64,000 nucleotides of DNA from Sipunculus nudus (Eukaryota > Annelida > Sipuncula > Golfingiida > Sipunculidae), in NCBI GenBank assembly GCA_026874595.1, contig CM049313.1:14443508-14507507 (forward strand), read 5' to 3'. The number at the start of each line of letters is the position of its first letter. The stretch's first letter is position 1. Positions 24,538 through 37,164 of the stretch are shown here, piece by piece. Both the position numbers and the translations under genes were made by a program. The notes below the pieces were generated by a model, which ran no database searches, was not told the origin of the DNA, and saw only the letters and a program-made list of their open reading frames with translations.

Positions 24538-25540
24538 GTCTGGTGGTGAACTTTCTGTTTGCTGGATAAAAGAAGAACCCCCGTGTATTGTGAGACGAGA
24601 CTGCTTTCGAAAAGTGCATTCTGTCACAGGGACAAAAAAATATCATTTAAAAACCGAATATGGGTTTACTCCAGATGGTTCCAAACTTCTCCACCAGATG
24701 GTGCACCAGTCTATACCTCATAGTTGGTTTGAAAACAATGTACAAACGGGCATGCGTGGATCTTCACTTGAATCGAGATCGACCGTCTCAGAAAATTTTC
24801 ATTTTGAAATTGTGTTGAATGCATGCACTTTGTGATGTTGGAGATTGAGACTATAATATGTCTCTGTCGCTTTATAACAATAATTTGGGCATTTTGAAAT
24901 ATGATGATTATTTTTCAGGGTGTCACGTTTACTTCTCAGTGAAACCTAATGTCAGTTAAGAGAAAGAAAACCTTCATATAAAATTCAGTCATTGAATAAT
25001 AAGTCGTCCGTTTTTCTTCATTAATATGGGCATAGTTTACAAGAGTTATATGGCAAAGTTTAAACTGCGAAGTGATATACTTCTACACATCATCAAGGAG
25101 AAAATCATACTATACCACAAGATTGCGTTTATGGACGAGCGTGATATTAATAGTTGACGTATAAATGCAGTTTTGACATACCCACTCGGTATACTGTTCG
25201 GAACATGCCTCTGACCTTTAAAACAAATGGTGAATTCCATATGCAGTTTAATGAAATGTACCGATGTAATAAAGAAATAATATTTACATATTTTGATTTA
25301 GAACATTTATATATATATTTACATGGCCTGTTATGTAGCACGAATTTTAATAGGCTTGTATTTGTTTATTTATTCTGAGGAAATTGGGCTCGGACAACAT
25401 GCACTCGCACAGTTTAAAGAGATTAAACAACACGGTTTTATTAGAATAATATTTAGAGTCTTAACCTTCAAAATATTAGGACTACAAATATTATTTAATC
25501 TAGAAATGAAAGTGAAAGATACTTACTTACCAGGCTAGGA
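24538..25540 (+). other. Sulfotransferase 3' region
   Basis: Probable 3' UTR and downstream flank. The first plain AATAAA is at 25268-25273, which would give a roughly 0.75 kb 3' UTR. Transcript evidence is needed, and an earlier variant signal is possible. No other gene seen. Confidence 0.4.
25268..25273 (+). terminator. Candidate poly(A) signal, sulfotransferase
   Basis: AATAAA hexamer in AT-rich sequence 731 bp after the stop codon. No distinctive GU-rich element stands out. Confidence 0.3.
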
Positions 25541-25544
25541 AGGA

Positions 25545-25805
25545 TGACTTCTCTTTAAAAGTAGTTGGCCACACACCTGGGTGGCAGACACTGTCTTAAA
25601 ACCGACCCCAGGTATATAAAAGCACTACCCCTAGAGGACAGCCTTCTACAGGGCCCAATGGTCCGATCCAAGAGCCTAGACACCCGTATCTCCAGCGGTT
25701 TTACTCAATAAGTGCTGGCGGTGGGACCACTAGCAATCAGTCTTTGACTGGTTTATTGCCAGATAACTGACACCCTGCCTCGTTGACTCAAAGGGCAAAG
25801 GTAAC
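25545..25805. other. GC-richer island of unknown nature
   Basis: About 260 bp with clearly higher GC than its neighbours and no long open frame, bounded by AT-rich DNA. It could be an unrecognised SINE or gene fragment; no tRNA-like promoter boxes or splice-bounded exon were found. Confidence 0.3.
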
Positions 25806-26395
25806 ATTATTAGAGAGAACATAATAGGCGAATATAATTCCATCTTAAGCAGTCTATACCTAAAATGAATTTAGACAGTAAAAATATTATCTTTTGATCA
25901 AAATGTGGAGAGTGCAACATATTCACCAGTTTAATTGTTATATTTGCTGAATAGGTTTCAGCCTTAAACTGAATTTGTTTACTGGCCTTATTGTGGGATT
26001 CTCCCCAAAACACTTATTAGGCCCGTATTTCCATGTTCTTTGCCTGAAGGTGTACGTTCATTTACATTCGTATGTGTGTTTTAGTGTTTTGATCACAGCA
26101 TAACTTACGCAATCATGAACCGATTCTCATGAAAGCGTTTCGGGAATGTACCAAAGAGAATCGATTAGGTTTAGGTAGCATTCGGATTCGAAAGAGATAT
26201 CAAGGAATATTCACAAATGAACGAATGCATTTATGCACGAATGGACCTGGGAATATGGGCAAAAAAAGTGAATTCAGATAAGGTCCAGCCTCCTGCGCCT
26301 GGCCTGGTCACCTGTTCGGGTCACAGTCGAGCCCCCAGCATCTCGAATTGACTTGTCAATAAGTAAACGCACACGAGGACAAAAGCGGAAGGAAC
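25806..26395. other. Intergenic, no gene seen
   Basis: No recognised feature. Confidence 0.5.
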
Positions 26396-26685
26396 TCTTC
26401 GCTCACAAGTAGTACTCAACGCATGCCCATAGAAACTGTTCTTATCTCTCTACTTTTAATACAAAGCTTAGAACATTCCTTTTTAAGAGAGAAAAATGTC
26501 TGCTCACAATGACTGCTTTTTTAGATTCTTATTTGAGCTTTTTAGTATATTTCACATCTTGTGTACTTCTGTGAGGTTATTTTTCATGTCTTTATTATGT
26601 ATCTTTTAATATGTTATGTTCTGTCATGCGCATTTGAGCAGTATCACACTAAAGTGCGCAATATAAAATAATCATAATAGTCCTG
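26396..26685 (+). mobile_element. Probable LINE 3' tail
   Basis: The end of this stretch ('gcatttgagca', then 'agtgcgcaatataaaat', then 'aatcataatag') has the form of a CR1/L2-type LINE or LINE-mobilised SINE 3' end. The segment before it ('aaagcttagaacattcc', 'ttaagagagaaa') resembles the last codons of such an ORF2. Family assignment is from general resemblance only. Confidence 0.4.
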
Positions 26686-26689
26686 CTGT

Positions 26690-29600
26690 TAAGAGAAGAA
26701 TTGTGCAAAAAGTGAAACAAGCATGAAACTTGATATAATAGTTGGCCAGACAATACATAACATTTTCAGATATAGGGCCATGCGGAATTCATCCAATCTT
26801 GGTCAAAATCGAATATGGCGGCCAAGATGGCCGCCGGATTATCAAATATCAATACATTCGGTTATATTTGTCCTAGAATGCTTTTCAAGTGCACTATTTC
26901 TACGTTTTGGGGTCGATAAATTCATTTATAAGGTTTTTAAGTCTGTAAAATGATTCTGTGAATGAGTCCTGGTTTTGTTTATATTGAAATTGTCCTACAT
27001 TTTCCCTTGTTTACTAGCATAATGGATAGCAAACAATATTTGTCGAGTTCTGCACAGTAGTCGCATACAATGTGATTGTAGTCAAATGAAATTGTCATTT
27101 GCTGGCCTGGGTTTGTCTGCTTTGTAATGAATTCGGATACTTTAATAGTAGAACAATTTTTTTACTGCAATGTTTCTTCCTTTCTTCCTTTTACTTCCCC
27201 TTTATTTGCATGCTAACGAATATAATTCCTTTGAAGAGGCGAAGGGTGCAAAAAACTTATCTGTTGAAATCTGCAATGAAATTAGAATTGAACTTGATAT
27301 GTTCGTAACAATCATCCTTAGAATATTTGAAACCTACATACATGTACAAAGTACTTAGGTTTTACGATCAGCATTCATGTAAACCTTGTTAGGGCAATTG
27401 GTAAATATTAAATGCATAAATCCAACTGTGCTGACATTTAACATATATATTATTTTACGTATTTGAGCCCAATGTCTGTTTCAATGTAATAGAATGGAGA
27501 ATTGAGTGGTAAAACGCTCGGCTATCTCCACTGGCGCCCCAGGTTTAAACAACATCGTTCCTATTCCTATTGGGTTATAATGGCCCATTCAAGGTGGGTG
27601 AATTCCTTCTTGTCCTTCGCTTTCCTTCACCCCTGTATATATACCACCGAACGCCACCATCCGAGCCTGGAGAGGGGCTTGTAATAGTAATTACAACTAA
27701 CTGTACAATCAATATTAATTATATGTTATAATAAAATAAATTAGACAATCCATATAATATAAAGTTTATCCTGCTTATAACTTTCATATCAGACTGGATG
27801 CGTGCGTGCATGGCAGGATACAGACCTATGTAAGAAGCTCACACCTGTCAGCTGTATAGTTTCCGCCTTGTGTGTACCTACTGAAATTGTACTAAAATTC
27901 CCTTTTTCATCTGTACACCTAACGGTAAACTTGATAAAATTTGCTGAATACTGCACTTTTAAATGAGTTTCATTTGCTTGGGTAGGTTGTAATATATTAT
28001 TATTTAATATCTGACTTCCTATGTTTGAAATCCCTTTATTTGCATGCTTACGAATGTATTAATTGCTTTGCCGAGGTAAGGGATGAAAGAAACTTAGGTA
28101 TCATGTCTGGTATCAGTGGGAGCTTCATATATCATTGAAGAATAGGCAGGGTTTTCGAAAATCTACAAACCTGATATTTAATTTTTACCATCAACTTAAC
28201 ATTCATGTAAATTTTGATTAGTGCAATTAAAAATCAAATAGTTCTGCTGAAATTTGATTTACATGTTCTAGTTAAAAGTATTTGATTACCATGTCTGTTT
28301 AAAAGGAAAGACTTTAAAAGGAAAGACTTTTAATTATAATGAATTTAGAGTACATGCGTGCATGACAAGATACGCGCTTATGTAGAAGCTCACACCTGTG
28401 TGCTGTATGGATTCTAAGCTTCTTTTGCCATGAAGTGATGTCTTTCAGACTGTATTCACAATCCACACACATTAGAAGTGCGCAACATGTTTCTGTATGC
28501 TACCTTTGTACTATGGTGATGAATGCATGCAATAACACTCATGTAGATTACTGATTTTGTGATATGGTGACAATGCAGACTTTAGAGTGAATGATCGTAG
28601 GAAAGAACCGACACATGTGTCAGTAAAGTACCACTGCCATTTGCTGTGATGCTATTTTTGTGATATAAAACTTGTTCCTTCCCAACGAGTTGCCATTACA
28701 ATTCATTTTGCATAATGAGTTGGTATCAACAAAATATTTTTCATTTGCTAACATTATGCACATTTGTTGATTCATGTAGTACATGCATATATTGTTAGAA
28801 ATGTATGAGTCGGTGCTGCCAGGTTCAAGCTAGCTGATTTTTCATGGATGGATGCTAAGAAAATAGTACAGCAAGACGAAATTCTAATTCACAAAACAAG
28901 GTCGAAAAATATAATGCATCCTCAGGTTCCAGACATGCATTGTTTCTTCATTAACTTGATTACCTAAAAATTCAGTACAAAGTTTGGTTTGAGTTTTTAT
29001 CGACTTGATTAGTGATTGTGACTTTGCTTTGCCTATCAGCTTCTGAGCTCTGGCAACCTTTGTACAACCTTTCTGGCAACCTTATATCAGTTTTATGCCC
29101 AAATGCAGAATGCTTGGAAAACTTGGTATTTCATACCATTCGCTTCATCAATTGAACATATATTTATGAGGATAGACTACTTCTGAATATTATTACTGAA
29201 CGGTACAGTTTATTACATTATTTTTTCGTAATATTGCCAGCAAATTCTATAACCTTGCCTGAATATTTTTTTTAATATTTTGCAAGGCAAGAGCGTATTT
29301 CTTCTAGGAAAACGCCCACAATTCCAACTTACTATCGGTTCTTTTTATCTTACGTTCAGTCCGACCTACAATCGTGCAATCTGTGCACATGGAGATAAAT
29401 TATTTCATTGAATGAAGCGAATATTTATTATTTCTAATTATCATTATATTTATTAAAAGTGTGCATTATGTAAGCAAACGAAGTATTTTAAGACATCACT
29501 TGGACATGCAAAGTTACCTTATTGGCGAGGATCATAAACCAGATTATCAATATAGAAGGTAAACGGCTAGCTGCACAAGTGTCTACAAGTGTCATGATTC

Positions 29601-29912
29601 TGTCATGCATACATCACCACAGTACAAAGATAGCATATACGGGGTTAGAACGTTGCCTCATGGAACCTCAAAAATTGAATTTCTCAGTCCAAAAAACAAT
29701 AATATTAGAGTACTTGCAATGCTTTCTTGGAACATCTTAACTCAAGTTAATGACATTTTCTAATTTGGCGGCCATCTTGGCTTTTGGCCAAGATAATTTA
29801 TTTTTAGCTTGGCCCTATATCTGAAATTCATCAATAAGCTCCAAAGAATACTTTTACCAACTTTCATGCTTCTTTCATTTTTTGCACAATTCCTCCAAAT
29901 ATGAGAGCTTAA
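26690..29912. mobile_element. 3.2-kb fold-back element
   Basis: The left arm (about 26690-26850) matches the reverse complement of the right arm (about 29760-29912). Both carry, in order from the outside, 'gaattgtgcaaaaa', 'aagcatgaaa', 'tttcagatatagggcca' and 'ccaagatggccgcc'. No transposase is visible between the arms. Inside are two diverged tandem halves: 27090-27830 and 27970-28410 share 'ccctttatttgcatgc', 'gcgtgcatg' and 'agctcacacctgt'. The first half is about 310 bp longer because of a SINE-like insertion. Confidence 0.65.
27485..27760 (+). mobile_element. tRNA-derived SINE-like insertion
   Basis: Starts with an RNA polymerase III A-box-like stretch ('gagtggtaaaacgctcgg') and, about 30 bp on, a degenerate B-box ('caggtttaaac'). 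The sequence interrupts one copy of a tandem duplication whose other copy lacks it: matching marks are 870 bp apart on one side and 560 bp apart on the other. Edges are approximate. Confidence 0.5.
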
Positions 29913-29925
29913 CCGCTGGACTAAA

Positions 29926-29950
29926 ATAGTAATAATAATAATAATAATAA
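29926..29950. repeat. (TAA)n microsatellite
   Basis: About eight tandem trinucleotide units. Confidence 0.9.
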
Positions 29951-30131
29951 CATCTCTTTGGGAGATTGTCAGAGTGTTGTTGCTGAATTTACTCTTTATT
30001 CACTCTCATTTGCACCATTCTTTTTTTTTCTGGAGCGTTTACTCTTTTTATGGTCATCAGTCCATTTCTCATTTCTGCCATTTATTATTCATCAAAGAAG
30101 TCTTTACATTCATGTTTTTTTTCACATTTAA

Positions 30132-30143
30132 CCCCCCCCCCCC
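30132..30143. repeat. Poly(C) tract, 12 bp
   Basis: Uninterrupted C run immediately outside the left inverted arm at 30152. Confidence 0.9.
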
Positions 30144-30151
30144 ACTAAGGT

Positions 30152-30340
30152 GGCTCGTATATACGAAGGCTGATTCAGGACACGGAAAAAAAATATTTAT
30201 CTCGAGAAAATCTCGATATAATATTTCGCAAAAAAAAATTAGGAAGCAAAAAAAAAATATCTCGCAAAAAAAAATTTTTAGGAAGCAAAAAAAAATAAGA
30301 AAACAAAATAAAATTAAGGAAGCAACAAAAAAAGTTTTAA
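30152..30340 (+). repeat. Left inverted arm, A-rich
   Basis: 'ggtggctcgtatata', 'ggctgattcaggaca', a TCTCGAGA-type fold, 'atttcgcaaaaaaaaa' and repeated 'aggaagcaaaaaaaa'. The same order, inverted, occurs at 37165-37320. It runs directly into the gag coding sequence of the BEL relic with no recognisable 5' LTR. Confidence 0.75.
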
Positions 30341-30346
30341 AAAGTT

Positions 30347-31249
30347 ATGGAGCAGAAAAGAAGAGAGCTTGAACAATAGAAGCTTGTTAATCAGCTTAAG
30401 ATGGAAGAAGCAAAGCTGAAGATTTATCAGGAGAAACGGCCAATGAATTCATCGTTAAATACTAGTATTGAAACAAGTCGCACTGTCTTTGTTGAAAGAG
30501 ATGAAAGCAAAGCACCAGATCTGTGCAGTGTAGAGGACTTTCAGATTCATGATGCAACTAATGCTCCTGTTACTTGTGAGACTCAAGTGTGCAAAAAAGA
30601 CAAAGAAACACCAGGAGTAACTGTTTTACCTCCAGGGGACTACTTTTCTGCATTTAACTCTGCCATGGCAGCTGCGGCTGCTGTCAGTCGTCTTCCAGCA
30701 CCTGAACCAACCGTATTTACTGGGGACCCCCTAACCTTCCCAGATTGGGAGGCGTCATTTTCAATGCTAGTAGAGTGTAAGTGTATTCCCCCACAAGAAA
30801 GGATACATTATCTTAAACGGTACTTGGGTGGGCCTGCAAAGGAAGCTGTCAATGGATTCTTTCTTTTAAACTCAGCAGATGCTTTTGAAAGGGCCAAGGA
30901 GTTGCTGAGAAACCGGTATGTCAACTCGTTCGCTATCGCCGAGGCATTTAGGAACAAGTTAGAGTCTTGGCTGCCCATAAATGGAAGGGACAACAAGGGC
31001 CTCCAGAGATTTTCAGACTTTCTGCTTCAATGTGAAGTAGCTATAACCACAACTGACAGTCTGAATATTCTTTATGATGCCAGAGAAAACAGAAAACTAC
31101 TAAAAAAACTACCCGATTGGATTGTAGTTAGATGGAGTCGTATTGTGTCTCAAACGAAGACAACTGAAGGCTGTTATACTCGTTTAGTGAATTTGTTGCT
31201 TTTATTGCAAATGAAGCAGAAATTGCATGTGATCCTATCACGTCGCTAG
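30347..31249 (+). pseudogene. BEL gag relic (DUF1759)
   Basis: A charged coiled-coil start (ATG 30347) is stopped at codon 11 by TAG (30377-30379). The frame reopens at 30401 and runs 282 codons. Residues about 95-260 of that frame have the DUF1759 pattern, including FTGDPLTFPDWEASF and YLGGPAKEAVNGF. The family pattern continues in another frame just after about 31175, so a frameshift lies there. No CCHC knuckle or protease active site was seen downstream. Confidence 0.8.
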
Positions 31250-31426
31250 GTGCCTTAAAGGCACACCCGAAAGAGAAAGAGCTGACCTGGGGACGATTAG
31301 ACAAAAACAAGGTGCGAGGACACTCACAACAGGACTTACACATAAGGTGATCACAAAACGGGTGCCGACCAGTCTTTGTTTATGTCAGAGTGATCCAAAC
31401 GTATCAACTGAAGCTCGGCATGCTCA

Positions 31427-32651
31427 TTGCGAAGTTCATTTTTGTGTAAGACTGCAATAAAAGAGAAATGTGCAGCCCCCCATGACATAAGTAGGATCCT
31501 AGAATCTGATTTTTCGGAGAGGAAGGAGGGGATCACTATTATGTCTCAAGATGATCTGCGGTTCCTAAAGATCCTTGAGGAAGGCATCAGTCAGCAAAAG
31601 GATGGGCGCTACACTATGCCACTACCATTCAGAAATGGCACTCCAAACTTACCCAACAATAAGGTGATGGCAATTCGTCGTTTAGATTTTCTCAAAAGGA
31701 GATTTAAGAAGGATCCTAAATATTTTGAAGACTACGAGAACTTTGTGGAAGGGATGATTCAGTGTGATGAGTTGGAGGAATTCCCACAGGAGGAGCTTCA
31801 AACTGAATCAGTTTGGTTTATACCACACCACGCAGTTTTTCACCCTAAAATCCTGGCAAGATGAGAGTTGTTTATGATTGTAGTGCTAGGTACAAGGGAA
31901 CCAGCTTAAATGATTACCTGCTCCAGGGACCTGAGTTGACCAATATTCAGATTTTACCAAGGACAGATCGCAGTAATGTGCGATATAAAGGAGATATTCT
32001 ACCAGTTTATAGTAGACTTAAAACAGAGATTATCTTCGATTTTTTGGTGGCACAATAGCAACATTGACACTGAACCCAAGAATATCGTTTGAAAGTTCAA
32101 CTTTTTGGTGCGGCTTCATCTCCTGGATGTGCCAATTTCGGTCTTAAGGGACTTGTCAGTGATTACAAGGAAAGACATGGTATGGATGCAGCAAGATTTG
32201 TTGAACGAAACTTTTATGTTGATGATGGACTGAAAAGTGTGGAAACTGAAACTGATGCGATTACTTTGATAAAGAACACTCGCGTTTTTTTTCAGAAGAA
32301 AAGTTACGTCTTCGCAAGTTCATTTGTAACAGCCGTAAGGTTATGGAGACCATTCCCCAGTCCGAACGCGCTGAAGAGATCAAGGATTTGAATCTTGCGT
32401 TTGATGAATTGCCCATAGAACGAGTTCTCGGTATTGAATGGTACATTGAATCAGATGAATTCCAGTTTAGACTCGTTTTGAAGGATCAACCACTAACACG
32501 TCACGCTATTCTATCGACCATAGGGTCCATATATGATCCGCTTAGACTCCTTGCACCCTTCACTCTCAAAGGAAAGCAGATCTTGCAGACATTGTGCAGA
32601 TATGGAACTGATTGGGATGAACCAGTACCGGATGAGTTGTGCCAGAGTTAG
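31427..32651 (+). pseudogene. BEL reverse transcriptase relic
   Basis: The start (about 31600-31860) shows MPLPFRNGTPNLPNNK and WFIPHHAVFHP, then a frame change at about 31860 into RVVYDCSARYKG. The frame fails at about 32056. The palm reappears at 32089-32391 with the catalytic YVDD at 32215-32226. The C-terminal connection (VLGIEWYI, SIYDPLRLLAPF) is at 32343-32651. The segment between the first palm aspartate region and YVDD is shorter than usual, so an internal deletion is likely. Confidence 0.85.
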
Positions 32652-32739
32652 AAGCGTTGGACGGCTGAATTGCCAGAACTAGCAAAGTTAAAGATACCTA
32701 GGTGTTTTTAGCCAAGGCAATTTGGAAATGTTAAGCATG

Positions 32740-33294
32740 TAAACCTGCCTCATTTCTCTGATGCTAGCCTAAAGGGCTACGGACAGTACACATATATACG
32801 CCTTGTGGATGACAAGGGTCAAATACACTGTTCCTTAGTGATTGGGAAAGCAACCGCTACGATCTATCACAGTATCACGACTAGAACTGCAAGCAGCGGT
32901 AGTCTCTGTTAAGATAAGTAAATTGCTGAGACAGGAACTTGACTACAGCGACATTGAGGAATTTTTCTGGACGGATTCCAAGGTTGTTCTAGTATATATC
33001 GGAAATGATTCGCGCCGATTTCACATCTTTGTTTCCAACCGTGTACAACAAATCAGGGATGTTAGTGATCCCAAACAATGGAGATATGTTTTATCCGAAG
33101 AAAACACTGCGGTTTATGCTTCACGAGGGCTAAGTGCAATTGAATTAAGGGAGTCCAATTGGTTCAAAGGACCACACTTCTTGTGGGAGGATACAATCCG
33201 TCCCACTGATCCCGTTGCATTTGACATTGACCTAAATGACCCGCAGGTGAAGAAATCACATGTACATGAAATAACATCTGAACCATCCTTGTAA
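32740..33294 (+). pseudogene. BEL RNase H relic
   Basis: FSDASLKGYG (about 32755-32785) carries the first RNase H aspartate. After a frameshift, SRLELQAAVVSVKIS (Glu) and FFWTDSKVVLVYI (Asp) follow in the 32842-33294 frame, in the spacing normal for BEL elements. Broken between the first and second acidic residues. Confidence 0.8.
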
Positions 33295-33539
33295 ATGTTA
33301 GACCGTTTTGGGAAATTTTCCTCTTGGACATCGCTCACAAGAGCTGTTGTGATATTACAAAGGTTCATCAGAAGGAGAAAGTCATGTAATATTTATCCGA
33401 GTTGAGTGATAGAAGATCAGCAGCTGGCTGAACGTACAGTTATAAAGACCTTGCAGCATGAAGCATTCGCGGATGAGATAAGATCTCTGAAATCTGGTGC
33501 AAAGAACAGAGAACCAAGGATAAATCGTTAGACCATCCT

Positions 33540-34883
33540 TTATAAGCTGAACCCATTTCTTGATGAATATGGGAAATTACGAGTGGGAGGAAGGCTGAGG
33601 GCATCCACATTATGCCAGAACATTAAGCACCCTGTGATCCTACCTAAGAAAACCGTTATTACAGACTTGATTATCAAACATCATCACGAGTTGGCTGCTC
33701 CCCAAGGACGAGGTATGACCGTGAGCACCTTGAGATCCAGAGGCTATTGGATTATTGGTTGTAGTTCTGCGGTGTCCTCGTGTATTTTCAAATGTGTTCA
33801 ATGTAGAAGGCTAAGAGGTCAAGCTCATGGTCAACAAATGGCTGATTTGCCTAAGGAAAGACTTGATCCATTGCCGCCATTCACGTATTGCGGAATAGAT
33901 TGCTTTTGGTCCGTTTTATGTTCGTGAGGGACGCAAAGAAATCAAATGATATGGACTCATAGTGACATGTATGACGTCAAGAGCTGTGCATTTAGAACTG
34001 CTGAATGACGTCTACAGATTCATCCATCAATAGTCAGGTGTCTGATTGCGTTGAGAGGCCCGGTGAGACAGATCAGATGTGATCAAGGTACAAACTTCGT
34101 GGGCGCCAACAACGAGCTCAAGCAAGCGTTCCAAGAGATCATAAGAAATAACTCACAGCTCGACTGTTAGCGTATGAGGTTGATTTTGTCTTTAACGCGC
34201 CTTCATCCAGCCATATGGGAGGGGTATGGGAGCGCCAGATCCGGACTGTTCGAGCCATCCTGACAAACATTCTTGTTCAGTTTGGCACTCAACTCGACAC
34301 GTCATCGTTGAGGACGTTCTTATATGAAACGATGGCAATAGTTAATAGCCGTCCCCTCACCACAGCATATCTTTACGATCCATGTGCTCCAGCTCCACTT
34401 ACACCCAACCACTTATTGACAATGAAGACCAGCATTGCGATGCCACCCCCTAGAAAATTTCCAAAGGAAGACCTCTATGCGAAGAAAAGATGGAGGCGAA
34501 TTCATTACTTGGCAAATGAGTTTTGGTCGAGATGGCATAAAGAATACTTGCTAAACTTACAAGTAAGACAGGAATTGAATAACAAGCGGAGGAACCTTCG
34601 TGTTGGGGATATTGTCTCTTTAAGAGAGGATGAGCTTCCTAGAGGTCAGTGGAAACTAGCCAAGGTGGTTGAGACTTTTCCTGAGAAACATGACTTGGTT
34701 AGGAAAGTTAAGATCCTCGTCAGAGACTCGGCTTTAGATAAATATGGTAAAAGACTTAGTAAGGCTTCCTTTTTAGTAAGGCCTGTTCACAAACTTACAC
34801 TGCTACTTGAAAATAATGGTAAATTATTTTCAGGATTGTTCATTTTGGTGAATTGGTTATATGTATTGTTAGGTCAAATGTGA
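33540..34883 (+). pseudogene. BEL integrase and DUF5641 relic
   Basis: The 33583-33927 frame has the H-H/C-C zinc-finger pattern ending CIFKCVQCRR. The catalytic core between 33930 and 34190 is broken by frameshifts and stops, although a CDQGTNF-like patch survives near 34078-34100. The 34215-34883 frame starts GGVWERQIRTVR, contains NSRPLTT and LTPNHLL, and ends in the DUF5641 chromatin-binding-type tail with VGDIV and RGQWKLAKV. Confidence 0.85.
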
Positions 34884-34960
34884 TCTTCAGGTCAGGTAGA
34901 GGTCGATCTTAGGTTATAAAGTGTATGATTATTGAAATCAAGTGTGATTTCTGGGGGGAG

Positions 34961-35470
34961 TGTAGCTGATGTGAGCCACACACCAGTCTATGGCGATGTA
35001 TACGGTCAGAAAACTTCAGCTTAAAATTTGTATTACGTCACTGAACAAAGTTGTTCCCGGTGAAAGTTCTTAAGTTAATATATTAGATTAATGTCTGCCA
35101 TGTAGTATTGCGTAATTTTGTTTAATTCAGCAGGTTTAAGATTTACATATGCGTTTACCTGTAAAGAAGCGTTTCTGTAATAGTTTTGTAACTTTGGTAT
35201 TACTGCGCAAAATGACGGAGCGCCAAGAAGCAAGCATGGCGAAATTTTGCTGCAGTCTTGCAGCGCTGATATATATAGTAAACAATACAAGCGCTGCAGC
35301 CTCTGGCGGGGAGAGTCTATACTATCTAAGTTTGTACGGATCCGTACAGACCCTCAGACACGTATATGCCTTGTGAAGCGTGAGGACACCAAACAAACCC
35401 CACATATTATAATTGTTACAGATGCTTAGACTCCGTTGGGAACAAAACTTTTGCTGGATGATCAGCATTA
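34961..35470 (+). mobile_element. Putative BEL 3' LTR (end not resolved)
   Basis: Starts TGTAGCTGATGTGAG just after the purine tract. An AATAAA lies near 35469-35474, fitting an LTR poly(A) signal. Without the 5' LTR for comparison the right edge cannot be set. Confidence 0.45.
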
Positions 35471-35984
35471 ATAAAGAATGGGCACTTACTCTGGATGAAG
35501 TCAGATATAGCATCGTCTCTGTCTGGCCGATGGCGCTTTCCAGTTGGAAAAACCAATAGGAATTTAGCATCATTGACAACAAGCGATGTATGATGGGAAG
35601 GATGCTTATGAAAATATGGTCTATCCTAGTGCATGGCACTGGCATTCCTGGGAAAAGCCCCCCTGAATTCATCATTTGCATAGATTGCCCACCTAATTTG
35701 CATAGGATTGCTTTTCCGGCGGTGTCCAGTTGGCATGTCACATCTGAATGCCGGCAGTTCAAAGGATAAAAAAACATTTACAGGCGCACATAAAGGTGAT
35801 ATATCGATTTAATTTGATACATAAAAAGTTTATTTCTATATATAAATACAAGATTGTTTCTCTATCGCACAACAAGCAGTTCTAATTCATGTTACAGGTC
35901 CTTCCATGAACGGCAGGATGAACTCTCACCGCCAGACGGTCGGACTCCATATCACAGATAAATGGAGTCCGTACGTGGCGGACT

Positions 35985-36070
35985 AGGCGAAATTGGTAGC
36001 TCAGGGGTAAAGGGCGTTTCTTTTAGAGCCAGTGTGTGGATCTTACTATGATTAACCTGTGTAATTCAAG
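35985..36070 (+). mobile_element. tRNA-like SINE head (weak)
   Basis: 'ggtagctcaggggtaaag' closely resembles a tRNA D-arm/A-box. The B-box about 40 bp downstream is poor ('gtgtggatctta'). No cloverleaf can be drawn, so it is not called as a tRNA gene. Confidence 0.35.
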
Positions 36071-37160
36071 CTCATAGACAATCCTAGGCGCCAAATACGG
36101 CAACAAGGTAAGGAATCTGATATCTTTATTCTGAAAACACTATGTTTTAACTTTTCTGCCGACGTCTTAAGTTTGCCGTTTCACATGTTTCATCATTGTC
36201 ATGAAATGTGGTTTGATATGACATGTTTCATTCGTCTTTTACTGTAAAGCAGAACTGTAGATTTAGTTGAATATCATATATCAGACGTTAATATGTTATA
36301 CTTGAGCCCCATTTGTGTACTTCCACGAGTCGTTCTACTAACGTTATTAATGTTACTCCAACATGCTTTTTATCTTATATTAGTTTCATGATTTGTCGCT
36401 AGATGTCAGCACTGTATGGATACTGTTTGTGCGAATTCGCTCTATATTTTACTGTGATGTGGAAGATTGAATCTTCAGATACCGACTTTATAAGTTAATA
36501 CAGTAACTGTTTGTAAGGATAATGAACATCATGTAGTTAGTTTTTTCTTTATTTTTATTACAGTTTTTCACGGTGTTATGTTGAGTTGATGATGTACTAC
36601 TACTTCATGCAGTATGTATTAAAGCCATTGCAACAGCAGTTTATACCAGCGTTGTATATATGGTGCCGCATGTATTATAGTATCTTATTATTATAAAAAT
36701 ACAAACAAATATGAGCTTCTTATAGAACCATGCTTTTTGTACAAATTCTTTCAGCTTATGTTTTATTTAAATGGTGTGTTGTTTTATGGAACATGTATTT
36801 GACCATCATAAATGTGAATATGCTAAAAATGATTACTGTGTTTTCCGGTAGGTACACTGGGGGGGGGGGGGGGGTGTGCTTCAGCCGAGTCTTGATCCAC
36901 TATAACTATAACTATAGCTCAGATTACCTTTAGTCAACCTATCTTCATAAATGTTTTATATTCATATATAAACTGTTTAAATATTTTGATAATCTCTCGT
37001 CATGATTTTTCTTCAGCAAAATGCTCTGCTTTGGTCTTAAAGTCACTATTCACCTGCCTTGTTTATAGAATCTTTGTGATACTGGCTAAAACTGCATATA
37101 CATATTAAAGAAGTAAAGGTAATCATAAACATAATCTAAGTACACAGTATTTGAAACCTT
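36071..37160. other. Intergenic, no gene seen
   Basis: Nothing recognised apart from a poly(G) run of 16 at 36859-36874. Confidence 0.5.
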
Positions 37161-37164
37161 TCTT

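Larger units (their letters stand above)
30347..34961 (+). mobile_element. BEL/Pao LTR retrotransposon, degenerate
   Basis: Domain order is gag (DUF1759), reverse transcriptase, RNase H, integrase zinc finger, integrase core and DUF5641, which is diagnostic of BEL/Pao. The protease and zinc-knuckle region is missing or unrecognisable. At least seven frame breaks or internal stops separate the parts, so it is inactive. A purine-rich 'ctggggggag' (34951-34960) followed by 'tgtagctgatgtg' marks the probable polypurine tract and start of the 3' LTR. No matching 5' LTR was found upstream, so the 5' end is truncated or replaced. The copy is described as it stands; no repair is attempted. Confidence 0.85.

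Noticed and set aside
35985-36070. tRNA gene
   Set aside because: The A-box/D-arm is good but no acceptor stem, anticodon arm or proper B-box can be drawn; kept only as a weak SINE head.
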